DNA of 60,245 nt, taken from an uncultured Dorea sp. (lineage in GTDB: Bacteria; Bacillota; Clostridia; Lachnospirales; Lachnospiraceae). The stretch lies in contig CAKRCL010000006.1 of NCBI GenBank assembly GCA_934307335.1, positions 1 to 60,245 on the forward strand, read 5' to 3'. Positions 27,289 through 35,402 of this stretch are shown piece by piece; positions within the stretch are counted from its first letter, which is position 1, and each line of letters opens with the position of its first letter. A model generated the notes under the pieces. The model saw nothing but the letters and a program-made list of their open reading frames with translations. It was not told where the DNA came from and did no database searches. The translations under genes were made by a program, and so were the position numbers.

Positions 27289-28166
27289 TATTCATAACTC
27301 CAATCCGCACGCATAATTCTATTCTGAATCATAGCAACAATAAATACAATTACAAACAGTCCCGCAGCGATTGCAGATGCATATCCCATATCATAACTTC
27401 CAAAACTCGTCCGGTATACATAGTTTGTAAGAACCATTGCCGCATTATTTCTTCCACCATCTGGCACAAACACACTAAATTGTGCAAACATCTGGAAATA
27501 ATTCGCCATTGTCATAATTGCCACAAAAGCAAACGTCCTTCCCATAAGTGGAAGTTTTATCGTGATAAATCTTCTGACCGGACCTGCTCCATCTAGTTCA
27601 GCAGCTTCATCAAATACTTTCGGAACGGCTTCAATTCCTGCTGTAAACAGCACCACATTATACCCAATATCTGCCCACAATGTATATACAATAATAATCG
27701 CCAACATCTGCCATGTAGTAAGATACCAGTTTCTCGGTGCCATGCCAAATATTGACATAATGCGATTCAAAAGACCTCCATCAGTTCCCACAATTCCATA
27801 TTTCCATACCATAGATGTCCCTACCATCGGTGCGATACAAGGAATAAACAAAATTGTCCTAAACAATGTTTTTAATCCCTTTGACGGAATAATTGAAATT
27901 ATCTTAGCCAGAAATAAAGTAATAATAATATTAGCTGTTACTGCAATTACACAAAAAACCACAGTATTTTTCACTGAAATCCAAAACACTTTATCCGCAA
28001 GTAATCTTTTATAATTCTCTAATCCAAGGAATTCCTGATAACTACTAGTAGGATTATAATCAAAAAAAGAAATACCCAGACCATACACAACTGGAAATAC
28101 AGAAAAAATAATCAAAAATATAAATCCCGGAATTAATACGCTCGCTACAAAACGATTATTCTTCAT
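27288..28166 (-). CDS. CUT1 sugar ABC transporter permease, MalF type (system 2)
   Basis: A 292-residue permease with about six membrane helices and the EAA loop DEAAELDGAGPVRRFITIKL. It forms the channel with the MalG-type partner (one-base overlap). It follows the binding-protein gene after a hairpin-bearing gap. Confidence 0.93.
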   Translation of the reverse strand: MKNNRFVASVLIPGFIFLIIFSVFPVVYGLGISFFDYNPTSSYQEFLGLENYKRLLADKVFWISVKNTVVFCVIAVTANIIITLFLAKIISIIPSKGLKTLFRTILFIPCIAPMVGTSMVWKYGIVGTDGGLLNRIMSIFGMAPRNWYLTTWQMLAIIIVYTLWADIGYNVVLFTAGIEAVPKVFDEAAELDGAGPVRRFITIKLPLMGRTFAFVAIMTMANYFQMFAQFSVFVPDGGRNNAAMVLTNYVYRTSFGSYDMGYASAIAAGLFVIVFIVAMIQNRIMRADWSYE

Positions 28167-28185
28167 CTATAAGTTTCCCCATTTC

Positions 28186-28219
28186 TAAAAACGGCAGAGA
28201 ATCCCTCCCGGAACTCTCC
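28186..28219 (-). terminator. Intercistronic hairpin after the system 2 binding protein
   Basis: On the minus strand a short stem (AGAG/CTCT core at 28196-28217, extendable on the GC side) is followed by GTTTTT. It lies just after the binding-protein stop codon and before the permeases. It probably limits read-through or protects the binding-protein mRNA. Confidence 0.5.
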
Positions 28220-28236
28220 ACCTAAATTACTGCCTG

Positions 28237-29544
28237 CTACTTTATGGAATAGCTAAGCTGACACTTCTCTGAAATCTCTTTTGAAGCATCTGCTAATGCT
28301 GTCTCTACATCCGGATTATCAGACTGACACAGTTCAATGAACATATCATTGAAAATATCTCTCATATCAGATGTGTTGTAAGGTCCCATCCACTGACCAT
28401 TTGGAAGGATGTCTAACAAAAATGCGATATTTGGCATTGCATCTTTATATTCCTGACTATCAAGTAAAGATTTTCTTGGCGGCAGCTGATTACAAGCAAT
28501 ATTGTGCTCGACCAGATTCTCCGGCTGGCTAAAGAACTCTACAAATTTCCATGCACCTTCCTGATTAGCGCTGTTCTTTGGAACCATAAGTCCCCAACCT
28601 GTCTCAGAAGCAAATGCCATCTTATCTCCATACTGCGGAACAGGAACATATTCAAAATCTTTACCATATGTAAGACTGTAAGAATCTGTTCCTTCACCAA
28701 TTGCCCATGAACCTACAGAAGACATATATCCTTTATCCTGATATACATCGTTGTAGCAATACTCACCAGAAGTCAGGTTCTCGAGATCACATTCTCCGTC
28801 TTTTACCATGCTAAGAATTTCATTCATAGCTTTCACACCTTCCGGTGTATCAAATTTAACGGAATTATCATCCTGAATATACTGTCCGCCCTGCTGAAGA
28901 ATCATTGCAAGATAGTTACAAATTAAAGCATCTGTATCAATCATCTCGAAACCTTTCATTTCAGATACATCGCCATTCATCTTAGCCACCTGTTTAGATA
29001 CGCTTCTAAGCTCATCCCATGTAGTCGGATATGAAATTCCTGCTTCGTCAAATAACTTTTTATTCACGATCATTCCGCCGTACTCTAAGTTAAACTCCAT
29101 CGGCACACCATAATATTTACCTTCTTTTGTGTATATACCTGTTGTCGGTGCAAGATAATCTTCGCTCAGTTCTTTTGAAAGTGATTCCGGAACCTCAGAC
29201 AACGCATCTGATTCAATAAATGAAGGCGCTGTTCCACCCCATACAGCAATGATATCCGGGCCACTAGTCTTTGATGTCAGAGCAGTCTGAATCTTATCAT
29301 TATATACCTTGAAAGGATAGTCTTTCACTTCCACTGTATACTCCGGATTCTCTTTCTCAAATTTTTCAGCCATTGCTTTGTAAGATTTTACCCAAGGCTC
29401 ATTCTCGTGACACCAGAATGTAAGAGTTGTTTTTCCATCTGAATCCGACTCTTTACTTTTGCTGTCAGACTTAGAGCCACAGCCAACTGCCATTGATGCT
29501 ACCATAGCAACACAAAGCAGTACACTTACTAATTTTTTCTTCAT
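28237..29544 (-). CDS. Sugar-binding lipoprotein of CUT1 importer (system 2)
   Basis: A 435-residue solute-binding lipoprotein. The signal peptide is MKKKLVSVLLCVAMVASM with the lipobox AVGC; a Ser/Lys/Asp-rich linker follows. Family 1 binding-protein features such as TLTFWCHENEPWVKSY and WAIGEG are visible. The start at 29544 has AAGGAG about 10 bases upstream; longer in-frame starts lack ribosome sites. It pairs with the MalF/MalG genes downstream and likely binds oligosaccharides. Confidence 0.92.
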   Translation of the reverse strand: MKKKLVSVLLCVAMVASMAVGCGSKSDSKSKESDSDGKTTLTFWCHENEPWVKSYKAMAEKFEKENPEYTVEVKDYPFKVYNDKIQTALTSKTSGPDIIAVWGGTAPSFIESDALSEVPESLSKELSEDYLAPTTGIYTKEGKYYGVPMEFNLEYGGMIVNKKLFDEAGISYPTTWDELRSVSKQVAKMNGDVSEMKGFEMIDTDALICNYLAMILQQGGQYIQDDNSVKFDTPEGVKAMNEILSMVKDGECDLENLTSGEYCYNDVYQDKGYMSSVGSWAIGEGTDSYSLTYGKDFEYVPVPQYGDKMAFASETGWGLMVPKNSANQEGAWKFVEFFSQPENLVEHNIACNQLPPRKSLLDSQEYKDAMPNIAFLLDILPNGQWMGPYNTSDMRDIFNDMFIELCQSDNPDVETALADASKEISEKCQLSYSIK

Positions 29545-29612
29545 GTTTCTCTTTCTCCTTTTCTTTTTCATGAATTTTTCCGGCATTTGACGTTTAACAA
29601 ATATTTTAATGT

Positions 29613-30434
29613 TTAAATATATTGATATATGTTTTTAACAAATCCGGTGCCGATCCCCGGATTTTTTCCGTCCATTAAATATTTTTTTAAATTTCTTTGC
29701 AAAAGAGTATCTTCCGGATACTGGCTTTTATCTTCTAGTATTTCTCCAAATACTCTTTGCTCCGCCTGTGGAAATGCATAATACACTTTCGTGATTTCAA
29801 ATAAATTCTGAAAACGAATGATATTACTTTCTTCACTTAGTAATTTTTTCAATTCTGGTGCAAGCAGCCAGGAATCACAAACATATATCTGACCCTTTTC
29901 CCCGAAAAATAATTCTGCATTCCGAAAAGAATCCAAGCAAGCTTTCAAATCAAGCGACTCTCCTGCGGGTATATGAACATTTAAAGCCCTTGTCCCTTTC
30001 GGAATCACTTCATTTTCCCCTACCATATCCTCTTCAATAACTATTGGTTCGAACTGAAGTCTCCCTAATCTAAATAATTTCATATTAATCGACTGCGCCA
30101 GCCACCACAATTCTTTTAATCCATACACTCCATATTGTCTGTAGCATTCTTCACACCAAATTGTGATATCATAAAATGTATCATCAAAAACTTTATCACT
30201 GATTTTCTGCTTCTGATAGTCTTCATACACCTCACAAGCCAACATCAGATAAAACTTCAAGGCCCATTCATATTTATCAGATCGATTTCTCCATTTTTCA
30301 ATAAATATTTTTAAATCTTTATGAAAAATTTCTTTTTCCGTCTGATATTCATCATCTCTTATCTCTATTTTATTACAAAAAATTTGTACTGCTTCTGGAA
30401 TCTTAATTCGATTCATTAATTCTTGTATCTGCAT
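29613..30434 (-). CDS. Acyltransferase-like protein (NAT_N / GNAT_C, DUF5596 type)
   Basis: A 273-residue cytoplasmic protein. The first half is helical (about 1-125). The second half has RLQFEPIVIEED, ALNVHIPAGESLDLKACLDSF and CDSWLLAPELKKLL, a pattern I associate with the NAT_N/GNAT-like C-terminal (DUF5596) acyltransferase family of Clostridia. No function is established for that family in sugar operons. It sits between importer 1 and importer 2, 26 bases after a permease gene and about 68 before the next binding protein, so it is probably co-transcribed. A role in modifying an imported (amino) sugar is only a guess. Confidence 0.6.
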   Translation of the reverse strand: MQIQELMNRIKIPEAVQIFCNKIEIRDDEYQTEKEIFHKDLKIFIEKWRNRSDKYEWALKFYLMLACEVYEDYQKQKISDKVFDDTFYDITIWCEECYRQYGVYGLKELWWLAQSINMKLFRLGRLQFEPIVIEEDMVGENEVIPKGTRALNVHIPAGESLDLKACLDSFRNAELFFGEKGQIYVCDSWLLAPELKKLLSEESNIIRFQNLFEITKVYYAFPQAEQRVFGEILEDKSQYPEDTLLQRNLKKYLMDGKNPGIGTGFVKNIYQYI

Positions 30435-30460
30435 CGTCTTTCTTTCATTAAATACAATGA

Positions 30461-31276
30461 TTAGCCTTTCATTCCACTCAACGTCATTCCTTCTTTGAAT
30501 TTACTCTGCATAAATACATAGAAAATAAACGGTGGCAAGAAATTAATAACTGCACAGGCCATAGTCAGACCTACATCTGTATTGTACTGAGTTTTCATCA
30601 TACTAAGTGCCAATGGCAATGTCTTCATTTCTGCCTTTGAACATGTAATCAATGGCCACAAGAAATTATTCCAGGCACCGACAAATGTAAAAATGGATAG
30701 TGCCAGCACAGATGACTTCACCATAGGAAGCACAATTTTAAAGAAAATACGCAAATTTCCACAACCATCAATCTTGGCTGCATTAATCAAATCCTGTGGT
30801 ATATCCAAAATTGCCTGCCTCATAATAAATACTCCGAATGCAGTCGGTAATGGTAAAATCAATGCCTTAAATGTATTCAGCCAGCCAAGATTTTTAATAA
30901 TTAAGAACAACGGTACAATAATAACCTCTGAAGGTACAATCATTGTTAAAACTAAAAATATAAATAATTTATTGTTTCCTTTAAAATCTAATTTTGCAAA
31001 TGCATAGCCTGCCAGAGAACATACAATTACCGTTAAGATTACTCCAACAACTGCTACAAATACACTATTGAAAATGTATCTTTCAAATCCATTCAATGCA
31101 AAAATTTTCTTATATTGCACCAATGACAATTTATCTAATGAAAAGTCAAAGTCATATGCATTTAATGTCGATTTAAATGACATCAAAAACATATACAGAA
31201 ATGGAATTAAACTTGACGCAATAATTACAAGCATCAGCACATATATGATAACCGTCTTAATACCTTTCTTTACCAT
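30461..31276 (-). CDS. CUT1 sugar ABC transporter permease, MalG type (system 1)
   Basis: A 271-residue permease with about six helices and the EAA loop INAAKIDGCGNLRIFFKIVL. The C-terminus SKFKEGMTLSGMKG is family typical. It lies 12 bases after its MalF-type partner and before the acyltransferase-like gene. Confidence 0.93.
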   Translation of the reverse strand: MVKKGIKTVIIYVLMLVIIASSLIPFLYMFLMSFKSTLNAYDFDFSLDKLSLVQYKKIFALNGFERYIFNSVFVAVVGVILTVIVCSLAGYAFAKLDFKGNNKLFIFLVLTMIVPSEVIIVPLFLIIKNLGWLNTFKALILPLPTAFGVFIMRQAILDIPQDLINAAKIDGCGNLRIFFKIVLPMVKSSVLALSIFTFVGAWNNFLWPLITCSKAEMKTLPLALSMMKTQYNTDVGLTMACAVINFLPPFIFYVFMQSKFKEGMTLSGMKG

Positions 31277-31288
31277 TTCTGTTCCCCC

Positions 31289-32170
31289 TTATATTTCAGA
31301 TGCTTCACGTTTCATAAATCCACGTTGCAACATTGCTATAATTAAAATCACCAGGAACAGAACATTGGAAAGTGCCATTGCATACCCTGCCGCACTTGAA
31401 CCAAAGCATAAATTATATGCATATACAACCAATGTCGTTGACGCATTATTAGGTCCTCCACCTGTCATCGTATAAATCAGATCAAAACACTGCAACGAAC
31501 TGGTAATCGATAAAAATAATGCAAGAATAATTGTTGGTTTTAACATCGGCAGTGTAATTCCAAAAAACCTTCGAAGTGCTCCTGCTCCATCCACTTTTGC
31601 AGCCTCGTAATAAGTATCCGAAATTCCCATAAGCCCTGAGGAATAAATCACTACATAATATCCCATAGATTTCCAAATTGCAACAGCAGCAACTACTGCT
31701 AAAACTGTTTTTGCATCTCCCAATAACATAGAAGCTTTTATTCCAAAAAAAGAAAAAAATTTTTCTATAACAGGGATTTTCCCATTCAACATTTCTTTCC
31801 AAACCACACCTGTTACAGCATTCGAGCAAAGTACTGGAATAAAAATCACGCTATTCGCTATCTTTCCAATTAACATATGTCTATTCGAAACAAGAAATGT
31901 AGAAATCACTATAGCAAGAATTGTCTGCAACGGTACAATCATAATCATTAATTTTAATGTATTCTTTAACGCTTTTAAGAATTTTGCATCAGTGAGTAAT
32001 CTAACATAATTTTTCACACCATAGTACACTGGAGGTGTCATGATATTATATCTTGTAAAACTAAGAACAATCGAAATAATGACTGAAACTATGACAAAAC
32101 CAACTAATATAGCTGTGATTGGCGCAATATAGAAATACGGAGTTATATTTGTCATTTTCTTTTTATGCAT
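31289..32170 (-). CDS. CUT1 sugar ABC transporter permease, MalF type (system 1)
   Basis: A 293-residue permease with about six helices and EAA loop YEAAKVDGAGALRRFFGITL. The start at 32170 (MHKKKMTNI) is chosen over a longer frame because GGGGTGA lies upstream, although spacing is slightly long. It is co-transcribed with the MalG-type gene. Confidence 0.92.
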   Translation of the reverse strand: MHKKKMTNITPYFYIAPITAILVGFVIVSVIISIVLSFTRYNIMTPPVYYGVKNYVRLLTDAKFLKALKNTLKLMIMIVPLQTILAIVISTFLVSNRHMLIGKIANSVIFIPVLCSNAVTGVVWKEMLNGKIPVIEKFFSFFGIKASMLLGDAKTVLAVVAAVAIWKSMGYYVVIYSSGLMGISDTYYEAAKVDGAGALRRFFGITLPMLKPTIILALFLSITSSLQCFDLIYTMTGGGPNNASTTLVVYAYNLCFGSSAAGYAMALSNVLFLVILIIAMLQRGFMKREASEI

Positions 32171-32221
32171 ATTTGTTCTTTCACCCCAAAATCCGCTTTT
32201 ATCAAATTGCAACACATAAAA

Positions 32222-32250
32222 GATGCCTGCAAATTATAATTACAGGCATC
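32222..32250 (-). terminator. Intercistronic hairpin after the system 1 binding protein
   Basis: A perfect 8-bp stem, GATGCCTG with CAGGCATC, and a 13-base loop are followed by TTTT on the minus strand. It lies 18 bases after the binding-protein stop and before the permease, likely raising the ratio of binding protein to permease. Confidence 0.65.
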
Positions 32251-32268
32251 CAAAAATCGATCTATCTC

Positions 32269-33570
32269 TTATTTATTTGCCCAATACTCCTCTAACAGAC
32301 CATTTGCATAATCTTCAGCCTCTTTCAGACCTTCCTCGACTGTCATCTCTCCGGACATGATTCCCTGATAATCAGCAGCAAGCTGTGTCAGAATCTCAGT
32401 TCCACAAGGACCAGCCTGTATTCCATGCCATTTATCTTTGTCATCTGTGTAAATTTTCTCCATCTTCTCATCACCAACATATGGTTCACTCTCTGTAAGT
32501 GCAGCTCCTGGGCATTTTGCATGATACTGAGTCATGAATTCAGAACCTGTTACATACTTGATGAAGTCCATAGCAAGATCTTTGTCCTCACATGCAGACA
32601 TCAATGTCAGGCTGTCTGTAGCTCCAAATGTTCCATATGTTTTATTCTTCAAAGAAGTTACAAAATTCCAGTTCAAATTTGGATAAGTTTCTGCAAATGT
32701 TGTTCCATCTGTCTGAGAAGATCTTGTAATACCAAATGCAGATTTTCCTTCACCGAAAATCTGTGAAAATCCATCAGACCATGAGTATGACATAAAGTCT
32801 GGGTTGATATATGGTGTAAGATTTTTCAGCCACTGCATAGCCTCTGTTCCAGCCTCATCTGCAAATGTTACAGATTTCAAATCATCTGCATATACCTGTC
32901 CTTCATTCTGCCACAGTGCAAAATAATAGAATCCGTTCAGAATCTGCATTGTTCCGGAACCACTGGCATTCATTCCCATTGCCAGACCATACTGATCAAC
33001 CTGTCCATCTCCATCAGTATCTTTTGTCGCTTCTTTACAGATACGGACAAAATCATCCCATGTCTCCGGTGCTGTCTCACCAAGTTCATTTAAAATATCT
33101 TCATTGTAATACATTACAAATGGAACTCCTGTTACTAATGGCCATCCATACTGTCCATCCATAACATATCCGTTTTTCAGATATTTGTACTCTTTCTCAT
33201 CATCATCAGTTACATACTCAGACATATCTGTGATTGCACCTGCATCAATATATGTCGGGAACATCTCGTTGTACATATATCCTACATCCGGGCCCTCACC
33301 AGAATTGAGTGCTGTTGTATATGTCTCTTCATAATTTTCCCATGGAACCAGTGTAATATTAACCTTACAATTGTTCTCTTTCTCCCAGTCAGTCAGGAGA
33401 TCTCCCCAGTTATTTACAGTATCCTCATCCAGTGGCGGTACCCATACTTCTAATGTCTTCTCACCAGACTTGCTGTCTGATTTTTTACTGTCACTTTTGC
33501 TTCCACAGCCTGTAAACATAGATACGGCCATAGCAGCAACTAACAGCACACTTACAATTTTCTTTTTCAT
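32269..33570 (-). CDS. Sugar-binding lipoprotein of CUT1 importer (system 1)
   Basis: A 433-residue lipoprotein with signal MKKKIVSVLLVAAMAVSM, lipobox FTGC and a Ser/Lys/Asp linker. The mature part shows a family 1 binding-protein fold (TLEVWVPPLDEDT, PDVGYMYNEMFPTY). The start at 33570 has GGGAGG 10 bases upstream; a start 18 bases upstream has no site. It is the first gene of the glycan locus, and a G tract lies about 75 bases upstream in its promoter region. Confidence 0.92.
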   Translation of the reverse strand: MKKKIVSVLLVAAMAVSMFTGCGSKSDSKKSDSKSGEKTLEVWVPPLDEDTVNNWGDLLTDWEKENNCKVNITLVPWENYEETYTTALNSGEGPDVGYMYNEMFPTYIDAGAITDMSEYVTDDDEKEYKYLKNGYVMDGQYGWPLVTGVPFVMYYNEDILNELGETAPETWDDFVRICKEATKDTDGDGQVDQYGLAMGMNASGSGTMQILNGFYYFALWQNEGQVYADDLKSVTFADEAGTEAMQWLKNLTPYINPDFMSYSWSDGFSQIFGEGKSAFGITRSSQTDGTTFAETYPNLNWNFVTSLKNKTYGTFGATDSLTLMSACEDKDLAMDFIKYVTGSEFMTQYHAKCPGAALTESEPYVGDEKMEKIYTDDKDKWHGIQAGPCGTEILTQLAADYQGIMSGEMTVEEGLKEAEDYANGLLEEYWANK

Positions 33571-33634
33571 TTGTGTTGTTCCTCCCATATTCTTTTTTGC
33601 TTATTACATTTCCAAGCATTTACAAATACAGCGT

Positions 33635-33661
33635 ACCATATTACCCCCCCCCCCGTATCAA
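33635..33661 (-). promoter_or_regulatory. Candidate promoter with an 11-base G tract in the spacer
   Basis: On the minus strand TTGATA (33656-33661) is followed by C, eleven G (33644-33654), then TAATAT (33638-33643) or TATGGT (33635-33640). The spacer is 12 or 15 bases, below the 17-base optimum. Changing the number of G would bring one of these -10 candidates into place. It is the only promoter-like element seen before the eight-gene glycan locus. Confidence 0.55.
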
Positions 33662-33738
33662 ATCGATATTTTCTATAAATATATTCTTATATTCAAAATA
33701 TCTATATATTCAGAAAGATATTAATAAGATGTTTTTTA

Positions 33739-33767
33739 TTGTTTTAGGATACTATTTGTGATATACT
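33739..33767 (+). promoter_or_regulatory. Promoter of the type I toxin mRNA
   Basis: TTGTTT (33739-33744), 17 bases, and TATACT (33762-33767), with a TGA extended -10. Transcription should start near 33774, giving a 5' leader of about 110 bases rich in small hairpins (for example AAAGAG/CTCTTT at 33813-33830). Confidence 0.65.
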
Positions 33768-33883
33768 TGATTCAGGCACTATCAAGAAACGGTAGGCGGT
33801 TAGTCCTTCTCCAAAGAGACTGAACTCTTTGATTACATAAAAATCTTCAAAGGAAGAAATCTCTGAAAAAGAAGGTGACTATT

Positions 33884-33976
33884 ATGAGCGATTTCGAAAT
33901 GCTCTCAGTGATATTGATGATACTTAGTATCATCGTATCTATTTTGTTAGCATATATCAATCATATAAAAAAATAA
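33884..33976 (+). CDS. Small holin-like type I toxin (30 residues)
   Basis: A 30-codon frame, too short for most gene finders, begins MSDFEML, continues with one strongly hydrophobic helix (about residues 7-24) and ends in the charged tail AYINHIKK. This resembles the putative holin-like toxin family (short hydrophobic peptides starting M-S/D-x-Y/F-E-x-L and ending in basic residues) related to TxpA/BsrG. A ribosome site GAAGGTG lies 7 bases before ATG. It has its own promoter, a bidirectional terminator at its stop codon, and a convergent promoter for an antisense RNA. Such peptides depolarise membranes when overproduced. The call rests on pattern and layout only. Confidence 0.72.
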   Translation: MSDFEMLSVILMILSIIVSILLAYINHIKK

Positions 33977-34004
33977 CCGCCCGGCCAGGTAAGGTTATTT
34001 TTTT
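33967..34004. terminator. Bidirectional terminator shared by toxin mRNA and antisense RNA
   Basis: A perfect 12-bp stem: seven A plus TAACC (33967-33978) pairs with GGTTA plus seven T (33993-34004) around a 14-base loop. It works in both directions and is where the convergent transcripts overlap. The toxin stop codon lies inside the left arm. Confidence 0.85.
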
Positions 34005-34052
34005 ATAAGCAATCTGACTTGGACTAACCGCTTATCGGTAGTGTCTTTTATA
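33967..34052 (-). ncRNA. Predicted antisense RNA of the toxin locus
   Basis: From the promoter at 34059-34087 a minus-strand transcript of about 86 bases would run into the bidirectional terminator. Its 5' part begins with CACTACC and GCGGTTAGTCC, resembling the 5' end of the toxin mRNA; the CGGTAG direct repeat (33790-33795, 34036-34041) and the terminator region provide antisense complementarity. Predicted from promoters and terminator alone. Confidence 0.6.
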
Positions 34053-34058
34053 TAGATT

Positions 34059-34087
34059 ATATTATCATATGTATATATTATTGTCAA
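34059..34087 (-). promoter_or_regulatory. Promoter of the antisense RNA
   Basis: On the minus strand TTGACA (34082-34087), exactly 17 bases, then TAATAT (34059-34064). It is stronger than the toxin promoter, as expected for an excess antitoxin RNA. It starts within 8 bases of the UroD-like stop codon. Confidence 0.75.
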
Positions 34088-34094
34088 AAAGTTT

Positions 34095-35156
34095 TTATCC
34101 TTGATATTCCCCGCATGCTCTTGCTGCATCCATGAACCAGTCTATCTTCTGCGGATCTGTTGTCTCTGGAATATCACATCCCGTTGCAAGTGTGTATCCC
34201 TTCTTTGCTTTACTTCCAATTTCTACACATCGTTTCACATCCGCAAAAATTTCTTCTTTCGTTCCTTTCATAACAATGCTCACTGGATCTACATTTCCTG
34301 CAATCGGTACTTCACTGCCAATCTCGTCTGCCGCCTGCTTAATATCTATAATATTATCCAGACTCAATTCATTTAACTGATATTGCCCCAGATATTTCCA
34401 AATACTTCTTGTATCTCCACACATATGAAGAGACACTTTATGTCCTGTCTTTTCAAATGCATAATCTGTCAGCTCTTTTGTATATGGAAAAACGAATTTT
34501 TCATACATTTTCGGTCCGATCAGTGCCGGATTTGCAACAGGATCAGCCATTGCAATTCCAAGTCCACATTGCGCCGCTATATCAATACAGCTTTTCTGGC
34601 TATCTGTTACAATTCTCATCAGCCGATGAACTTCCTCTCCATATTTCCGGCAATCTCTAAGTAATTTTTCCACGCCTCGAAGCAAAGAAGTAATTGTAAG
34701 TGGTCCGCCAATACTTGCCTCAATCGGTACAATTCCCTGCGCCTCTTCGCTCAATATTTTTGCTTCTTCTATAAATACTGCAATTCGAGGATCTCTCTTT
34801 GCATCGACTGACTCCATCTCATCAAGCTTTTTATAGTCAGAAATCATTGGGGCATCGGCATATGGAACTCCATTTTCCGGATAGATAAATTTTCCTCCCA
34901 GCGCTTCTACGATTCCTCTTGTATTCGGTCCGATCACAATCCGGTCATATCCATAACGGTTAAAGGCAATTCGTTCCACCTGTGCCATTTTCTCCACATC
35001 AAACCAAAAATCACGAATACTTATCCCACCTAAATAGCATTTAAACTCACTGGTAAACGGCATCGCCATCACTCGATCTGCCCTCTCACCATTTTGAATT
35101 GCCTTCTTTCGCTCAATTGGCGTCATCTGATCCTTCACATTTTTCTCAATTTTCAT
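34095..35156 (-). CDS. Uroporphyrinogen decarboxylase-like (MtaA/MtbA-type) methyltransferase
   Basis: A 353-residue TIM-barrel protein of the UroD superfamily. A zinc-binding set His-x-Cys in LHMCGDT and a later Cys in ATGCDIPE marks the corrinoid methyltransferase branch (MtaA/MtbA/CmuA) and not true HemE. Such enzymes move methyl groups between a corrinoid protein and a thiol acceptor. No corrinoid protein or reactivase lies nearby, so the partner is unknown. It diverges from a similar-sized paralogue at 35403. Confidence 0.85.
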   Translation of the reverse strand: MKIEKNVKDQMTPIERKKAIQNGERADRVMAMPFTSEFKCYLGGISIRDFWFDVEKMAQVERIAFNRYGYDRIVIGPNTRGIVEALGGKFIYPENGVPYADAPMISDYKKLDEMESVDAKRDPRIAVFIEEAKILSEEAQGIVPIEASIGGPLTITSLLRGVEKLLRDCRKYGEEVHRLMRIVTDSQKSCIDIAAQCGLGIAMADPVANPALIGPKMYEKFVFPYTKELTDYAFEKTGHKVSLHMCGDTRSIWKYLGQYQLNELSLDNIIDIKQAADEIGSEVPIAGNVDPVSIVMKGTKEEIFADVKRCVEIGSKAKKGYTLATGCDIPETTDPQKIDWFMDAARACGEYQG

Positions 35157-35275
35157 ACTTTTTCTCCGTCCGCTTTTAGATTTTCTTAATCATGGACATA
35201 GTATAGCATATTTTTACAATAAATCTACCATTCTTTCTATCTCCCCGCTCTTTATACCACACCTTGTGCTAACAT

Positions 35276-35289
35276 AGTATTTAAATACT
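35276..35289. promoter_or_regulatory. Palindrome in the UroD-like divergent promoter region
   Basis: A perfect 14-base palindrome AGTATTTAAATACT lies in the 246-base gap between the two divergent methyltransferase genes. It may be an operator, but at this A/T content chance is possible. No regulator gene adjoins it. Confidence 0.35.
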
Positions 35290-35402
35290 CTATATATTTT
35301 GTGTATCATTATCTATTCCAATATCATTTTCATCCACTTGCCTTGTCCCTGCCTTCATTCTGTCGTATAGTAAAAATATCAATAAAAAGAGAGGTAATCC
35401 TT

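Larger units (their letters stand above)
33796..34031. repeat. 11-base inverted repeat bracketing the toxin gene
   Basis: GCGGTTAGTCC at 33796-33806 is mirrored exactly at 34021-34031 (GGACTAACCGC). The arms lie near the predicted 5' ends of the toxin mRNA and the antisense RNA, so both RNAs carry the same 11-mer. This suggests the two transcription starts arose from an inverted duplication or share a structural element. Confidence 0.7.

Noticed and set aside
33571..33761. Short plus-strand frames across the G/C tract
   Set aside because: They have no ribosome site and no plausible protein pattern; the region reads better as a promoter on the minus strand.
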